A DNA stretch of 64,000 bases from Bovifimicola ammoniilytica (GTDB lineage: Bacteria > Bacillota > Clostridia > Lachnospirales > Lachnospiraceae): NCBI RefSeq assembly GCF_025567085.1, contig NZ_JAOQJN010000005.1, positions 1-64,000 on the forward strand, in the 5' to 3' direction. Positions 1-7,643 of this stretch are shown piece after piece. Under the pieces are notes generated by a model that made no database searches, was not told where the DNA came from, and was given only the letters and a program-made list of their open reading frames with translations. Each line of letters opens with the position of its first letter. The stretch's first letter is position 1. The translations under genes and the position numbers were made by a program.

Positions 1-38
1 AGTAAATAATGCATATGGACATTTTAAGGAGGTTTAAA

Positions 39-1094
39 ATGGAAAAATTGGTTTGCAGTTGTGGCAGCTTTAATTTTATAGAGGAAAAGAAAACATATAT
101 TTGTAAAGCATGTGGTAACAGATATAATAAAAAAAGAATGATATATTGTGAAAGTGATGTAGAAATTAATAATGAATATTATTCCAAAAGAGAATGTAAA
201 GGGAGAAAAGTTTATTGTGTAGACAATAATAGAATAGCCATATTAAACAAAAAAGAATATGTAGTAATAAATATGGGAAGAGATAACTTAGTTGAAGCAA
301 ACTTTGAAATTACTAACAATGCTGTTGAAGTTATATGCGTATCTAACAGAATAATAGAATTTACCTATAATAAAAAAATAAATATTTACGATTCTGTAAC
401 AAAGGAATTATTACGTACTATAAAAAAGGATGTTAAATTTTTTTATACAATAGAAAATGGTATATTGATTTTGGATAATAAAAAATTATGTTTATATGAT
501 TTTGATTTTACATCAAGTAAGGTAATATTTGATTTTGGCAATGAATATGGAATGGATATTTATATACAAATAAAAAATGTTAGTACTAATAATGATAAAT
601 CAAAGATATGTCTATTTTATACATGTATGCAATCGGATAATCAAATTTGCGGCAGTATATATATTGATAAAACTCTGAGAATAGAAAATAGATGTTGGGA
701 ACATCCGTATAAAACTATAATTTGTGATTTTGAAAATAAAAAATATATTGTGGTAGAAAATAATGTATTATTTGAAATGGACGAAAATGAAGATAAAAAG
801 TATATATTAAGTTTACCTAAATTAGAAAGTATTTTAGATGGTGGAATTTCATATCCGGAAATATTTATCGAATATCCCAAAAACATTAAATGTTGTAATG
901 GAAAATATTATTTTATCTTTGACTCAGCATTTTTAGTTGTTGATTCAAAAGATAAAGGCGTTATATATTGTTATATTGATGATAGACATAACCTGATACA
1001 GTCTTTTGAAGTGAATAGTGAGGATATGATATTTTTTTCGGTGGGCAATAAATCATATATACTAGAAAAAACTTATGAAGAAATGTATAGTTAA
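39..1094 (+). CDS. Uncharacterised 351-aa protein with N-terminal zinc ribbon
   Basis: I do not recognise this protein. The start is the ATG at 39, because AAGGAGG lies at 26-32; the earlier in-frame ATGs at 9 and 15 have no ribosome site. Residues 6-25 carry a CxC-x13-CxxC pattern that looks like a small zinc ribbon. The remaining 320 residues are rich in short alternating hydrophobic stretches without a signal peptide or membrane segment, compatible with a beta-rich, possibly propeller-like fold (inference). It sits upstream of broken genes and a toxin-tip/immunity pair, so it may be part of the same accessory cassette. Base composition is very AT-rich, like its accessory neighbours and unlike metG downstream. 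A function cannot be assigned. Confidence 0.6.
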   Translation: MEKLVCSCGSFNFIEEKKTYICKACGNRYNKKRMIYCESDVEINNEYYSKRECKGRKVYCVDNNRIAILNKKEYVVINMGRDNLVEANFEITNNAVEVICVSNRIIEFTYNKKINIYDSVTKELLRTIKKDVKFFYTIENGILILDNKKLCLYDFDFTSSKVIFDFGNEYGMDIYIQIKNVSTNNDKSKICLFYTCMQSDNQICGSIYIDKTLRIENRCWEHPYKTIICDFENKKYIVVENNVLFEMDENEDKKYILSLPKLESILDGGISYPEIFIEYPKNIKCCNGKYYFIFDSAFLVVDSKDKGVIYCYIDDRHNLIQSFEVNSEDMIFFSVGNKSYILEKTYEEMYS

Positions 1095-1118
1095 TTCAAA
1101 AGAATTCGTTTTACATGA

Positions 1119-1376
1119 ATTGTCCTATATGATGATACAGTAATTGATAATTCTGAATTAGAACGATGGTTAGCCTCGGCAGCAATAGGCTACGCAAATG
1201 GGAAAAGGATATTTTGTTATCCTTGGATGAATTCAAGTGATATCGAGTACCTAAGGGAACAACTATCTCAGACAGTTAATGTGTTGATAGATGAAGGCTG
1301 TATTGTTATTTTCCCTACAACAAAAGAAGAAAATATAAAAAAATTATCTGACAAAAATTGTATTATATATCTGTAG
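1119..1376 (+). pseudogene. Start-less C-terminal gene fragment (86 codons)
   Basis: An open frame runs from just after a TGA at 1116-1118 to TAG at 1374-1376 and reads as convincing protein (IVLYDDTVIDNSELERW near the start, ...EGCIVIFPTTKEEN near the end), but it has no upstream start codon with a ribosome site. The only internal ATG is at codon 33. It looks like the C-terminal part of a gene whose 5' part is lost, consistent with a recombination scar in a toxin/immunity array. It fills most of the 358-base space between the two flanking genes. The parent family is not recognised. Confidence 0.45.
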
Positions 1377-1452
1377 CCGTTAAGTATTTTTATAACGATT
1401 CAACCTGATATATGAATATCGATAGAATATATTATTTGGAGGAAATTATCCT

Positions 1453-1983
1453 ATGATTAATGGTATTATTTTTCAGCGTGATGATAATAGAGAATATAAA
1501 GGTGTTGAATGGGATAATTGGTATTTGAACAATATTTTTTCAGAATTATTAGAAGATTTTTTTGGTGAAAATATTGAGAAGTCTTGGTATGATTCGAATT
1601 ATGTTGATGTATGTAATGATTATTCTTTTATTGAAAAATATATAGAATTATCTAAAAGAGAAAATATCAAGTTTCGTATGCTGCTTTGTGAGACAGATAG
1701 GTTAAAACCTCGATTAACCAATATTAATTGGAAAACTAAGTTTATTGGATATGATTATGCTTATTTAGGTGGCTCCTATTATTCGGCAGTTTATAATGAT
1801 ATATATTCAAAAAGAATTCAGCAGTTTTTATATTTTAAGTTAAATTGCAATGGATTGTTTGAGCATATTGAAAACCTCAATGAATTTATAAGATTACGAG
1901 AGGATATGATAAGTCAAGATAATAATATGATTTTAGAACAAGGTGATTTCACAATTTATAAACTATATGAAATAAATTTATAA
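1453..1983 (+). CDS. Small soluble protein of unknown function, immunity-like context
   Basis: The 176-aa product is not recognised. GGAGG at 1438-1442 is 10 bases before the ATG and fixes the start. The protein is rich in aromatic and acidic residues (many Trp, Tyr, Asp and Glu), has no signal peptide or membrane segment and no obvious catalytic motif. Small, acidic, aromatic-rich cytosolic proteins placed beside polymorphic-toxin tips are typical immunity proteins, and a toxin-like C-terminal fragment begins about 70 bases downstream; the immunity role is therefore an inference from context only. Translation should be efficient given the ribosome site. Confidence 0.5.
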   Translation: MINGIIFQRDDNREYKGVEWDNWYLNNIFSELLEDFFGENIEKSWYDSNYVDVCNDYSFIEKYIELSKRENIKFRMLLCETDRLKPRLTNINWKTKFIGYDYAYLGGSYYSAVYNDIYSKRIQQFLYFKLNCNGLFEHIENLNEFIRLREDMISQDNNMILEQGDFTIYKLYEINL

Positions 1984-2010
1984 ATAAGACGGAAACAGAG
2001 ATGAAATTTA

Positions 2011-2042
2011 GACCAGCTATGCAATTAGAACATTGGCTGGTC
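2011..2042 (+). terminator. Hairpin after the 1453-1983 gene, weak terminator candidate
   Basis: GACCAGC at 2011-2017 pairs with GCTGGTC at 2036-2042, extendable by one G-U and one A-U pair, with a loop of about 14 bases. It follows the stop codon by 27 bases but has no run of T behind it, so intrinsic termination is uncertain. Confidence 0.35.
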
Positions 2043-2055
2043 TGCTATATTATAA

Positions 2056-2346
2056 CCCAAAAGAGTTTATGGCAAAGGTAGTCGTAAGATAATTGATGAT
2101 TTGCCAGAAACTACTATCGGAAAAGGTGTTGCTAGAAACTTTGAATCAACAGGTGATTTTGAACAGACAATTAAGGATTTTGATGCTCTCAATCCTACCG
2201 ATGTGAAAGAAATTCAAACACAATATGGACCAGGAAAAGTCGGTAAGTTGAGTGATGGAACAACAGTTGTTGCTCGTCCAGGTAGTACAACAGGAGGAGC
2301 GACTCTTGAAATAAGGGTGTACAATAGGAAAGTGTATAAAATTTGA
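2056..2346 (+). pseudogene. Orphan C-terminal polymorphic-toxin tip (no start codon)
   Basis: The frame is open from just after a TAA at 2053-2055 and ends at TGA 2344-2346. The protein (PKRVYGKGSRKIIDDLPE..., then DFDALNPTDVKEIQ, GPGKVGKLSDGTTVVARPGS, GGATLEIRV) resembles the conserved C-terminal ends of secreted bacterial polymorphic toxins, whose tips commonly finish with a G-x-V-G-x-L-x-D-G-x-x-V-x-x-R-P-x-S motif and a LEIR strand; this is from memory of such families, not a search. A TTG at 2101 could start an 81-aa product but has no ribosome site. With no N-terminal delivery module, this looks like a displaced toxin module kept next to its immunity gene. Confidence 0.5.
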
Positions 2347-2366
2347 TATTAGGAGAGATAAAAGAT

Positions 2367-2765
2367 ATGGAAAAATGGAAAGAAGTATTTATTGGGACAA
2401 TTCCAAAAGCAGTTTACCAAGTGCAACTAATAAATGGTGAGAAACAAGGATTAACTATAAAACTGTTAAGTAGTCAAACATGCGTAATGATTAATTTTGG
2501 TATGGTTCAAGCAGTACGTATGCTAGATGAAGGAATTGTGCAAAGTAACCTTTATTCTGAAAATGAAATACGGAAATATAAGGATAATGATTTTCAGAAT
2601 ATAATTTATGAAGTACAAGATGGTAAATTTTTAGAGCAAATAAATCAAATTTCTGATGGTTATGGAGAGGCTTTAAATTTAAAACATTATGTAGTGATTA
2701 CTCAGAATTACAATATTGATATTGCAACTGAATGGGAACCAACAATAGAAATTTTAAAGATGTAA
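2367..2765 (+). CDS. Candidate immunity protein for the adjacent toxin tip
   Basis: The start is ATG 2367, preceded by AGGAGA at 2351-2356; an upstream in-frame ATA/ATT extension into the toxin fragment is not needed. The 132-aa product is soluble, mildly acidic, without signal or membrane segments, and begins 20 bases after the stop of the toxin-like fragment. That order (toxin tip, then a small cytosolic protein) is the standard arrangement of polymorphic toxin and immunity genes, so an immunity role is likely by position. The family is not recognised. It is the only intact member of this pair, as expected where an immunity gene is retained after the toxin has been cut down. Confidence 0.5.
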   Translation: MEKWKEVFIGTIPKAVYQVQLINGEKQGLTIKLLSSQTCVMINFGMVQAVRMLDEGIVQSNLYSENEIRKYKDNDFQNIIYEVQDGKFLEQINQISDGYGEALNLKHYVVITQNYNIDIATEWEPTIEILKM

Positions 2766-2978
2766 TAATTCGGGACATTTTTCTTGACGATTCCAAACAC
2801 CCATGTTACAAGCGGCATTCAGTAATCCACATAAGTTATGTGTTGTATTAATAATCCCATAACTCATATTTGTACTGGTAGAAGTAAAAATTGTTCCTGC
2901 AATAGTAACAAACCATTCACAGTTTAGATTGATTTGGAATAGTGTATAATCCCATCTTTGACAGTTGATTTTGTCAAA
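2754..2978 (-). other. Possible minus-strand gene fragment in an otherwise empty gap
   Basis: The minus strand is open for 75 codons between a TGA (2979-2981) and a TAA (2754-2756). The reading contains several Cys and Trp (for example HNLCGLLNAACNMGVWNRQ) and overlaps the ends of both neighbours. There is no good start or ribosome site. It may be a remnant of an inverted, degraded gene or chance; the rest of 2766-2942 holds nothing else I can identify. Confidence 0.2.
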
Positions 2979-3230
2979 TCACTTGGAATAACGAAACTAA
3001 ATATATCAATAGCAGGCAGTGGTCATTTTGATTCTGCAAGTATTATTGATGAAAGTAATGATGTAGAGATAAAAAATAAGGAATTAGTCTGGCTTACAGA
3101 AGAAAATTGTTCAGAATATTATATCGCTCCCAATATAAATATTGAATAATTTAATGAGTCAAATAATGCAATTGTATATTGTTATTATAAAGATATGAAT
3201 AACTATGAAATAGGAGAAACATATGGATAA
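2943..3230 (+). pseudogene. Degraded gene fragment with an in-frame stop
   Basis: After a TAG at 2940-2942 the frame is open to TAA 3147-3149 and reads well (VDFVKSLGITKLNISIAGSG, then ELVWLTEENCSEYYIAP). The same frame then continues with protein-like sequence (NESNNAIVYCYYKDMNNYEI) to TAA 3228-3230. There is no start with a ribosome site; TTG 2958 is the only candidate. This looks like the C-terminal part of a small protein interrupted by one nonsense change. It overlaps the start of the next gene by a few bases. The family is unknown; context suggests another decayed immunity gene. Confidence 0.4.
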
Positions 3231-3669
3231 AACCGGTGAACTTAGGTACAAGATAGAACAAATTAAATATGACATAGGTACAAAGGAAATGGAGTTAGCA
3301 GGACTAAAGAAAATGCTAAGAGATTACAAGGAACATATCGTTATCAATATTGGTATTTTGCTTGTAATTCTCTTGTTTTATAGCATTACTATATGGGGCA
3401 ATTATGATAATGTGATATCAAAGGCTTTTATAATGGTATTAAAGCCACTTTACTATGCATTTGCAATTGTATATATTGTTAAATTTATCATAAAGCCAAT
3501 ATATGAAATGTATATAAACAGTAATTTAGAAACAGCAAGAAGGACGGCTATTAAGAAAGGTGTAGATTCTGTAAGTATTAAAAGGGAAATGTGCGAAAAA
3601 GAACTTTTGATATTGAAAATGCGACTTCGGGAAGCTGAAGAAGAACTGGCAAAAGAAGTTAAGTTATAA
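3223..3669 (+). CDS. Small membrane protein with flanking coiled coils
   Basis: The 148-aa product has a charged coiled-coil-like N-terminus (residues 1-36), two hydrophobic segments (about 39-58 and 68-92) and a second long charged helix at the C-terminus (about 105-148, rich in Glu, Lys and Leu). It would sit as a two-pass membrane protein with both helical tails on the same side, presumably the cytosol. AGGAG at 3212-3216 sets the start. The family is not recognised. Small two-pass coiled-coil proteins are often found near secreted-toxin loci, but nothing here proves such a link. A strong terminator follows immediately, so this is the last gene of the cassette. Confidence 0.6.
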   Translation: MDKTGELRYKIEQIKYDIGTKEMELAGLKKMLRDYKEHIVINIGILLVILLFYSITIWGNYDNVISKAFIMVLKPLYYAFAIVYIVKFIIKPIYEMYINSNLETARRTAIKKGVDSVSIKREMCEKELLILKMRLREAEEELAKEVKL

Positions 3670-3674
3670 AGAAA

Positions 3675-3722
3675 CAGGGAACTTGAAAGTTATATCACAA
3701 TCAAGTTCCCTGCTTGTTTTAT
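3675..3722 (+). terminator. Strong intrinsic terminator
   Basis: CAGGGAACTTGA at 3675-3686 pairs perfectly with TCAAGTTCCCTG at 3701-3712 (12 bp, 14-base loop), followed by CTTGTTTTATTTT. It closes the plus-strand accessory cassette. Confidence 0.85.
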
Positions 3723-3854
3723 TTTCTATGAAAGTGTGAGTTATAGGACAAAACATGTTATACAAAGCAATGTAAATGTAGTGTAGAATATTACTAAATA
3801 ATATTATTCGCTTTTATATAACATATAAACTTTAATAAAATATCAATAAAGATT

Positions 3855-4565
3855 TTAGTCGAGCTTAAGTTTGCCCTCTGCCTCTAATTGCTTACGAATA
3901 TTTTGCATTTTCATATCAGTTTCGTAGATAACATTTGCACAATTTGTAAGTTGAGAGACCACATCCTCTACATCGTCCTGACTTTTCTTGTAATGAATCT
4001 GGTGTTCGAGGCTTGCCCAGAAATTCATAGCAATTGTTCGAATCTGAACCTCAACCTTCATCATCTGCTTGCCGGTTGATAAGAAAATTGGAACTTCGAC
4101 CACAAGATGCAGACTGCGATAGCCATTTGGTTTAGGATTCTTGATGTAATCCTTTCGCTGGATTAAAGTAATATCGTCCTGTGCAATAAGCATATCTGCC
4201 ACCGTATAAATGTCATCAATAAATGGGCAGATTACTCGGATACCTGCTACATCATGAAGATTATACAGAATACTGTCTAGTGTTACAGGAAAGCCTCTTC
4301 GTATTAATTTTTCGTAAATGCTCATTGGTTTTTTAATTCTTGCTTTAATATTATCAATAGGATTACGTTCGGTTGTATTCTGAAATTCATCATTTAACAC
4401 CTCGAGTTTTGTGCGTACCTCACGAATTGCACAACCATACCAGCACATTATTTCTTTGAATTTTTCAGCCTGCTTAATGGCTAATTCTCCTTTTTTACTG
4501 TTAAGCATTTCTACGAAAAATTCTTCATCTAAATTTTCCTCCATAGTAAAAACCGTACCTTTCAT
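3855..4565 (-). CDS. relQ: Small alarmone synthetase, RelQ/YjbM type
   Basis: This is a stand-alone (p)ppGpp synthetase: it transfers pyrophosphate from ATP to GTP or GDP in the cytosol. The 236-aa length is close to RelQ proteins (about 210) and far shorter than Rel/SpoT; there is no HD hydrolase, TGS or ACT part. Family features are visible: the substrate-binding helix region RIKKPMSIYEKLIRRG, DVAGIRVICPFIDDIY, then KPNGYRSLHLVV and the catalytic strand VEVQIRTIAMNFWASLEH. The ATG at 4565 has no clear ribosome site; ATG 4544 (second Met, MEENLDEEF) is an equally possible start. Two tandem hairpins lie in the leader (4578-4632). The upstream glycosyltransferase gene runs in the same direction 100 bases away. 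Expression may be stress-linked, as for other RelQ genes, but no operator is seen. Confidence 0.93.
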   Translation of the reverse strand: MKGTVFTMEENLDEEFFVEMLNSKKGELAIKQAEKFKEIMCWYGCAIREVRTKLEVLNDEFQNTTERNPIDNIKARIKKPMSIYEKLIRRGFPVTLDSILYNLHDVAGIRVICPFIDDIYTVADMLIAQDDITLIQRKDYIKNPKPNGYRSLHLVVEVPIFLSTGKQMMKVEVQIRTIAMNFWASLEHQIHYKKSQDDVEDVVSQLTNCANVIYETDMKMQNIRKQLEAEGKLKLD

Positions 4566-4577
4566 TATATTAATAGG

Positions 4578-4632
4578 ATTCAGGCTGAAATGCCTGAATT
4601 GATATTAAACAGATTGACCCTTATGCAATCTG
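4578..4632 (-). other. Two tandem hairpins between glycosyltransferase and relQ
   Basis: Reading the minus strand, CAGATTG/CAATCTG (4632-4626 with 4616-4610, 9-base loop) is followed by ATTCAGGC/GCCTGAAT (4599-4592 with 4585-4578, 6-base loop), ending 12 bases before the relQ ATG. The first stem is followed by TTTAATAT, a poor T-tract, so it could be a weak terminator for the upstream gene or part of a relQ leader structure. Confidence 0.45.
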
Positions 4633-4664
4633 CTAATTAGTTGCAAAATATAATTATAAATATA

Positions 4665-5876
4665 TTACAAATACTTTTCTAGAATCTTTGCTCTCTGCCT
4701 CCAAGTATGGAAATTACTTGTTATATTGTAGGCATTCTGTGACATAGAAATCATTTTATCGGGATTAGACAGTAATATATGCGTGATTTCCGGTAAATCA
4801 TCAATCTTTGATAAGTCATAGAAAGCAATAGCATTTTTATTGTCAAAAATTTCGTGCAGATATTTACTGCCATCACTAAGATTAACAGCACCATTCATTG
4901 CAGCATTGAAAATGCGGTCATGTGCTCCATCCTTAAACCATGGCATCACATTTAGCGAAATTTTTGAAGTCGCAAGCTTCCTAAGGCACGTAAGCGAATT
5001 AACACCGCCATGCATTATCAGATTTTCAGGATGCTTATACGTCTGCATATCCAGACCATTACCAAAGGCATCTACCTTAAAACCATTATCAACTAATGTT
5101 TTGACGACTTTGCCACGCATATAGAAACGAATATATAAATCTATAAATATCATATTTGCCATACAGGTATTAAGGTCACTATCCGAAATATCTTCAATTT
5201 CTGCTACAAGATGTTGTTCAAAAGCTTCGGCAATATCAAGATAAGGGTGAGCTATCAAATCATCAATAATATTTTTGTAGAATACGGAATAATCCTCTCC
5301 GAGTCTATTGATTTGTGGTTCAAAATCAGATGGAGGAGTATAATTTCCCGTAAAAATAATATCTATATTGCGATTACTTAGAAAATTATCATAATCAATA
5401 AATTTATTAAATGCAATATCGGTATTGGCATTAATATTAATATCGGCATAAGAGGTTCCGGCAAGTGGAAGAAATGGACCTAATTCAATATTACCATAAA
5501 ATCTTTTCATATATTGCAGATGCTTTTTATCAATACAAAACTGCATATAATTCTTAGGTAATCTGCAATAATTTTTATAATAATAAAAAGGGTGGTCCAC
5601 AACTATATTCAAACAACGAATTTTATAATCATCAAAAAATAAATGATTTTCAGAATAAAATATTGTTTCGCCACTCAGACCAATAAAGTTAAAAGTAATT
5701 ATTGTCGCTTCGCCTTTATGACAGAAGTTAATAAGTTTATTAAAACTGTTAAATTGGTCTTCCATATCAAATATAAATGTCTGATATCCCATTTCTTCAA
5801 ATGCATTGGCTAACTGGATAGAGAAAAAACCTAAGGTTTCAACTCCACCCTTGAATAAAATGATTTTCTTCTTCAT
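4665..5876 (-). CDS. CgeB/YkvP-like glycosyltransferase family protein
   Basis: This 403-aa protein has the layout of CgeB-like (GT-B fold, Glyco_trans_1_2) proteins: an N-terminal Rossmann-like part (KKKIILFKGGVETLGFFSI), a middle part with IIFTGNYTPPSDFEPQ, and a C-terminal nucleotide-sugar-binding part with FGNGLDMQTYKHPENLIMHG, KISLNVMPWFKDGAHDRIFN and a terminal helix. Related proteins glycosylate surface or spore components; the acceptor here is unknown. The start is ATG 5876, because GGAG sits eight bases upstream; the ATG at 5888 contains that ribosome site. No signal peptide or membrane segment is seen, so it acts in the cytosol. It is followed on the same strand by relQ and preceded by the XRE gene. 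Confidence 0.75.
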   Translation of the reverse strand: MKKKIILFKGGVETLGFFSIQLANAFEEMGYQTFIFDMEDQFNSFNKLINFCHKGEATIITFNFIGLSGETIFYSENHLFFDDYKIRCLNIVVDHPFYYYKNYCRLPKNYMQFCIDKKHLQYMKRFYGNIELGPFLPLAGTSYADININANTDIAFNKFIDYDNFLSNRNIDIIFTGNYTPPSDFEPQINRLGEDYSVFYKNIIDDLIAHPYLDIAEAFEQHLVAEIEDISDSDLNTCMANMIFIDLYIRFYMRGKVVKTLVDNGFKVDAFGNGLDMQTYKHPENLIMHGGVNSLTCLRKLATSKISLNVMPWFKDGAHDRIFNAAMNGAVNLSDGSKYLHEIFDNKNAIAFYDLSKIDDLPEITHILLSNPDKMISMSQNAYNITSNFHTWRQRAKILEKYL

Positions 5877-5950
5877 AGTAATCTCCATTCTGCATATATT
5901 AAATCCGCAGAATTGCGAGTAAGATTTAAGAGTTTGATTTCAAATAAAAA

Positions 5951-6436
5951 TTATTCAAATTTAATATTTTTCTCGGCCCATATTTTTAATGCATTAGCAT
6001 TATTAGAAATCTTTTCTAATGAGTCAAGAATATTTTTGAATTCTTCTATTTCAGAACTGTCAATTGTTCCGTCCTCTGATATTGCAATAAGAGAAACTCT
6101 TATACTGTCAATATCTTTTATAGAACCTAATACTTTTAATGATAATCGGTCAAAATCATCGATTATTACTTTTGAAATTGTATGCTGACCAATTGGACAT
6201 TGCTCAGCGCAATGCGAATTGCAAAGTTCAGGTGCATTATATTGTTTTGACATAGCTAAAACTTCTTCAGGATAAGGAACAATATTTCCTAATTCGATGT
6301 TTGCAAGTCGTGTTCTGTCGATGTTAAGTATTTCAGAAGCTTTTTCACGACTGGAAAATGCCTCGTTCTGTTTAGCGGCTTCATATCTTGCGATACAATA
6401 CATATTGTCGGCTGCTTTGGTTGCTTTCTTTCCCAT
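5951..6436 (-). CDS. XRE-family transcriptional regulator with CX3CX3C motif
   Basis: Residues about 16-68 form a Cro/CI-type helix-turn-helix (SREKASEILNIDRTRLANIE carries the recognition helix). It is followed by a Cys cluster, C72-x3-C76-x3-C80 (LCNSHCAEQCPIG), a feature I recall from many clostridial XRE proteins, then a C-terminal helical part of about 75 residues. GGAGGAATA lies just before the ATG, confirming the start. It is downstream of, and probably co-transcribed with, the 54-aa gene at 6529-6693. The palindrome at 6726-6767 in front of that gene is a natural candidate for its operator, giving autoregulation (inference). Whether the Cys cluster binds metal is not shown. Confidence 0.8.
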   Translation of the reverse strand: MGKKATKAADNMYCIARYEAAKQNEAFSSREKASEILNIDRTRLANIELGNIVPYPEEVLAMSKQYNAPELCNSHCAEQCPIGQHTISKVIIDDFDRLSLKVLGSIKDIDSIRVSLIAISEDGTIDSSEIEEFKNILDSLEKISNNANALKIWAEKNIKFE

Positions 6437-6528
6437 TTATTCCTCCATATTAATGAACTACTACTATGCTTCACATAAATATGACTATCTTATAATTTAT
6501 GCTTATCTATAGTCATAGAATTCATATT

Positions 6529-6693
6529 TTAGTTCTCAGTATTCTTTATTATGTATTCTTCATAACGCTTCTGTGATGCAAGCATTTCCTCGGACATATT
6601 AGAATTAAGAATACGTTCGGTTTTCTCTTCATCTATTGAATTAAATGCGGCTAATGCATCAGCTAAATCGTCTAAACTAAAAAGATTTTCCAT
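6529..6693 (-). CDS. 54-aa acidic protein upstream of the XRE regulator
   Basis: The start is ATG 6693 (MENLFSLDDLADAL), preceded by GGAGGT; the longer frame to 6756 has no ribosome site and would run through the palindrome. The product is soluble, acidic and predicted helical, with no known motif. It is transcribed from the promoter at 6792-6820 through a 16-bp palindrome, then the XRE gene follows 92 bases later. It might be a small partner or antagonist of the regulator; this is speculation based on adjacency. Confidence 0.55.
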   Translation of the reverse strand: MENLFSLDDLADALAAFNSIDEEKTERILNSNMSEEMLASQKRYEEYIIKNTEN

Positions 6694-6725
6694 AAGATAC
6701 CTCCATTCTACATACAAAAGCACAT

Positions 6726-6767
6726 AACTATAAAATGTGTGATGTCTGATGCACACATTTTATAGTT
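6726..6767. promoter_or_regulatory. Perfect 16-bp palindrome, probable operator or leader hairpin
   Basis: AACTATAAAATGTGTG (6726-6741) and CACACATTTTATAGTT (6752-6767) are exact reverse complements separated by 10 bases. The element lies between the predicted promoter (6792-6820) and the ribosome site of the 54-aa gene, so it would fall at the very start of the transcript. It could be the binding site of the XRE protein encoded two genes on, or an RNA stem-loop. Confidence 0.7.
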
Positions 6768-6791
6768 TGTTCACAAATGATTTCTATTTAT

Positions 6792-6820
6792 ATTATACTT
6801 CATTTTGTAGGATAAGTAAA
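6792..6820 (-). promoter_or_regulatory. Sigma-A-type promoter for the 54-aa/XRE operon
   Basis: On the minus strand TTTACT (6820-6815), a 17-base spacer and TATAAT (6797-6792) precede the palindrome and the small gene. The -10 box is a full consensus. Confidence 0.65.
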
Positions 6821-6879
6821 AGAGAAAATAATATACTTTTAAATTTTTCAAAGAACTTTAAAATATATTATTTTCTCTT
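6821..6879 (-). terminator. Long AT-rich hairpin ending the queuosine operon
   Basis: AGAGAAAATAATATA (6821-6835) and TATATTATTTTCTCT (6864-6878) form a perfect 15-bp stem with additional interrupted pairing inside. It lies 26 bases after the stop codon of the YhhQ gene and, read on the minus strand, ends in TTATTTTCTCTTTTAC. The stem abuts the -35 box of the next promoter. Confidence 0.65.
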
Positions 6880-6904
6880 CGGAATGCGGGTTGAGATATA
6901 GGGG

Positions 6905-7615
6905 TTAATTGTCCTCTTTATTAAGAACTCCGCGCGGAATTATTCTGGCGAGATATACAATAGGAGTATCTGCAAGACTTGTTACGATAAATATAACATA
7001 GCTTGAGATAACAATATTTATTAATGTTTTGAAAGAATGTACTCCAAGGAACGCACCAAATGTAAATAACAGGTTATTTAGAAATTGTGAAACGAGTGTC
7101 GAACCGTTATTTCTTACCCAGAGATATCTTTTTTGATCTCCACATTTCTTAGTAGTAAAATTCCACCATTTATGATAAGCCCATACATCAAATTTCTGGA
7201 CGATTGCATATACCAAAAGACTTACAAGCATAAGTCGTGGTGTGTTTGAAAATATATTTTTTATAGATGGATATGCCCAGTCAGAAGCTGCAGGTTTATA
7301 CCACATCCACGAATATGTGAGGAAAATCATTGTAAGTGAAGTTATAATACCTATATTAACAGCTCTTTTTGAAGTTTCTTTACCATATAATTCGCTAAGA
7401 ATATCAGTTACTAAAAACGTTGCGGCAAATAGGATATTTCCGAGAGTCATTTCCATGCCAAAAGCTTTTACCATAACCAGAACCTCAATATTGGCTGTTA
7501 TTGTGGCAAATGTTGTAAAAGCCATAAGGCCCTGTTTTCCAAAAAGATAGAGCCATAATAATACGGAACCATAGATTCCAATTATACTTAAGATTAATAA
7601 TAATTCATTAGTCAT
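6905..7615 (-). CDS. yhhQ: Queuosine precursor transporter, YhhQ/VUT family
   Basis: The protein is a 236-aa, six-to-seven-helix membrane protein of the VUT/COG1738 family, which imports queuosine precursors (queuine, preQ1 or preQ0). Family hallmarks are AATFLVTDILSELYGK near residue 66 and, in the C-terminal half, NNGSTLVSQFLNNLLFTF and SSYVIFIVTSLADTPIVYLA. The start is ATG 7615 with GAAAGGAT upstream; the longer frame to 7657 would overlap the end of the preceding gene. It follows the radical SAM gene by 28 bases and both are downstream of a preQ1-I-type riboswitch, which supports a queuosine substrate. Which precursor is carried cannot be told from sequence. Confidence 0.9.
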   Translation of the reverse strand: MTNELLLILSIIGIYGSVLLWLYLFGKQGLMAFTTFATITANIEVLVMVKAFGMEMTLGNILFAATFLVTDILSELYGKETSKRAVNIGIITSLTMIFLTYSWMWYKPAASDWAYPSIKNIFSNTPRLMLVSLLVYAIVQKFDVWAYHKWWNFTTKKCGDQKRYLWVRNNGSTLVSQFLNNLLFTFGAFLGVHSFKTLINIVISSYVIFIVTSLADTPIVYLARIIPRGVLNKEDN

Positions 7616-7643
7616 TTTTATAGTTATCCTTTCAAAGTCAGTT

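Noticed and set aside
2095..2115. LPETT as a sortase signal in the toxin-like fragment
   Set aside because: It is not followed by a Gly, a membrane segment or a basic tail and lies at the start, not the end, of the fragment.
6694..6756. Longer 75-aa version of the 54-aa protein
   Set aside because: The extension would be translated from within the palindrome without a ribosome site; GGAGGT precedes ATG 6693.
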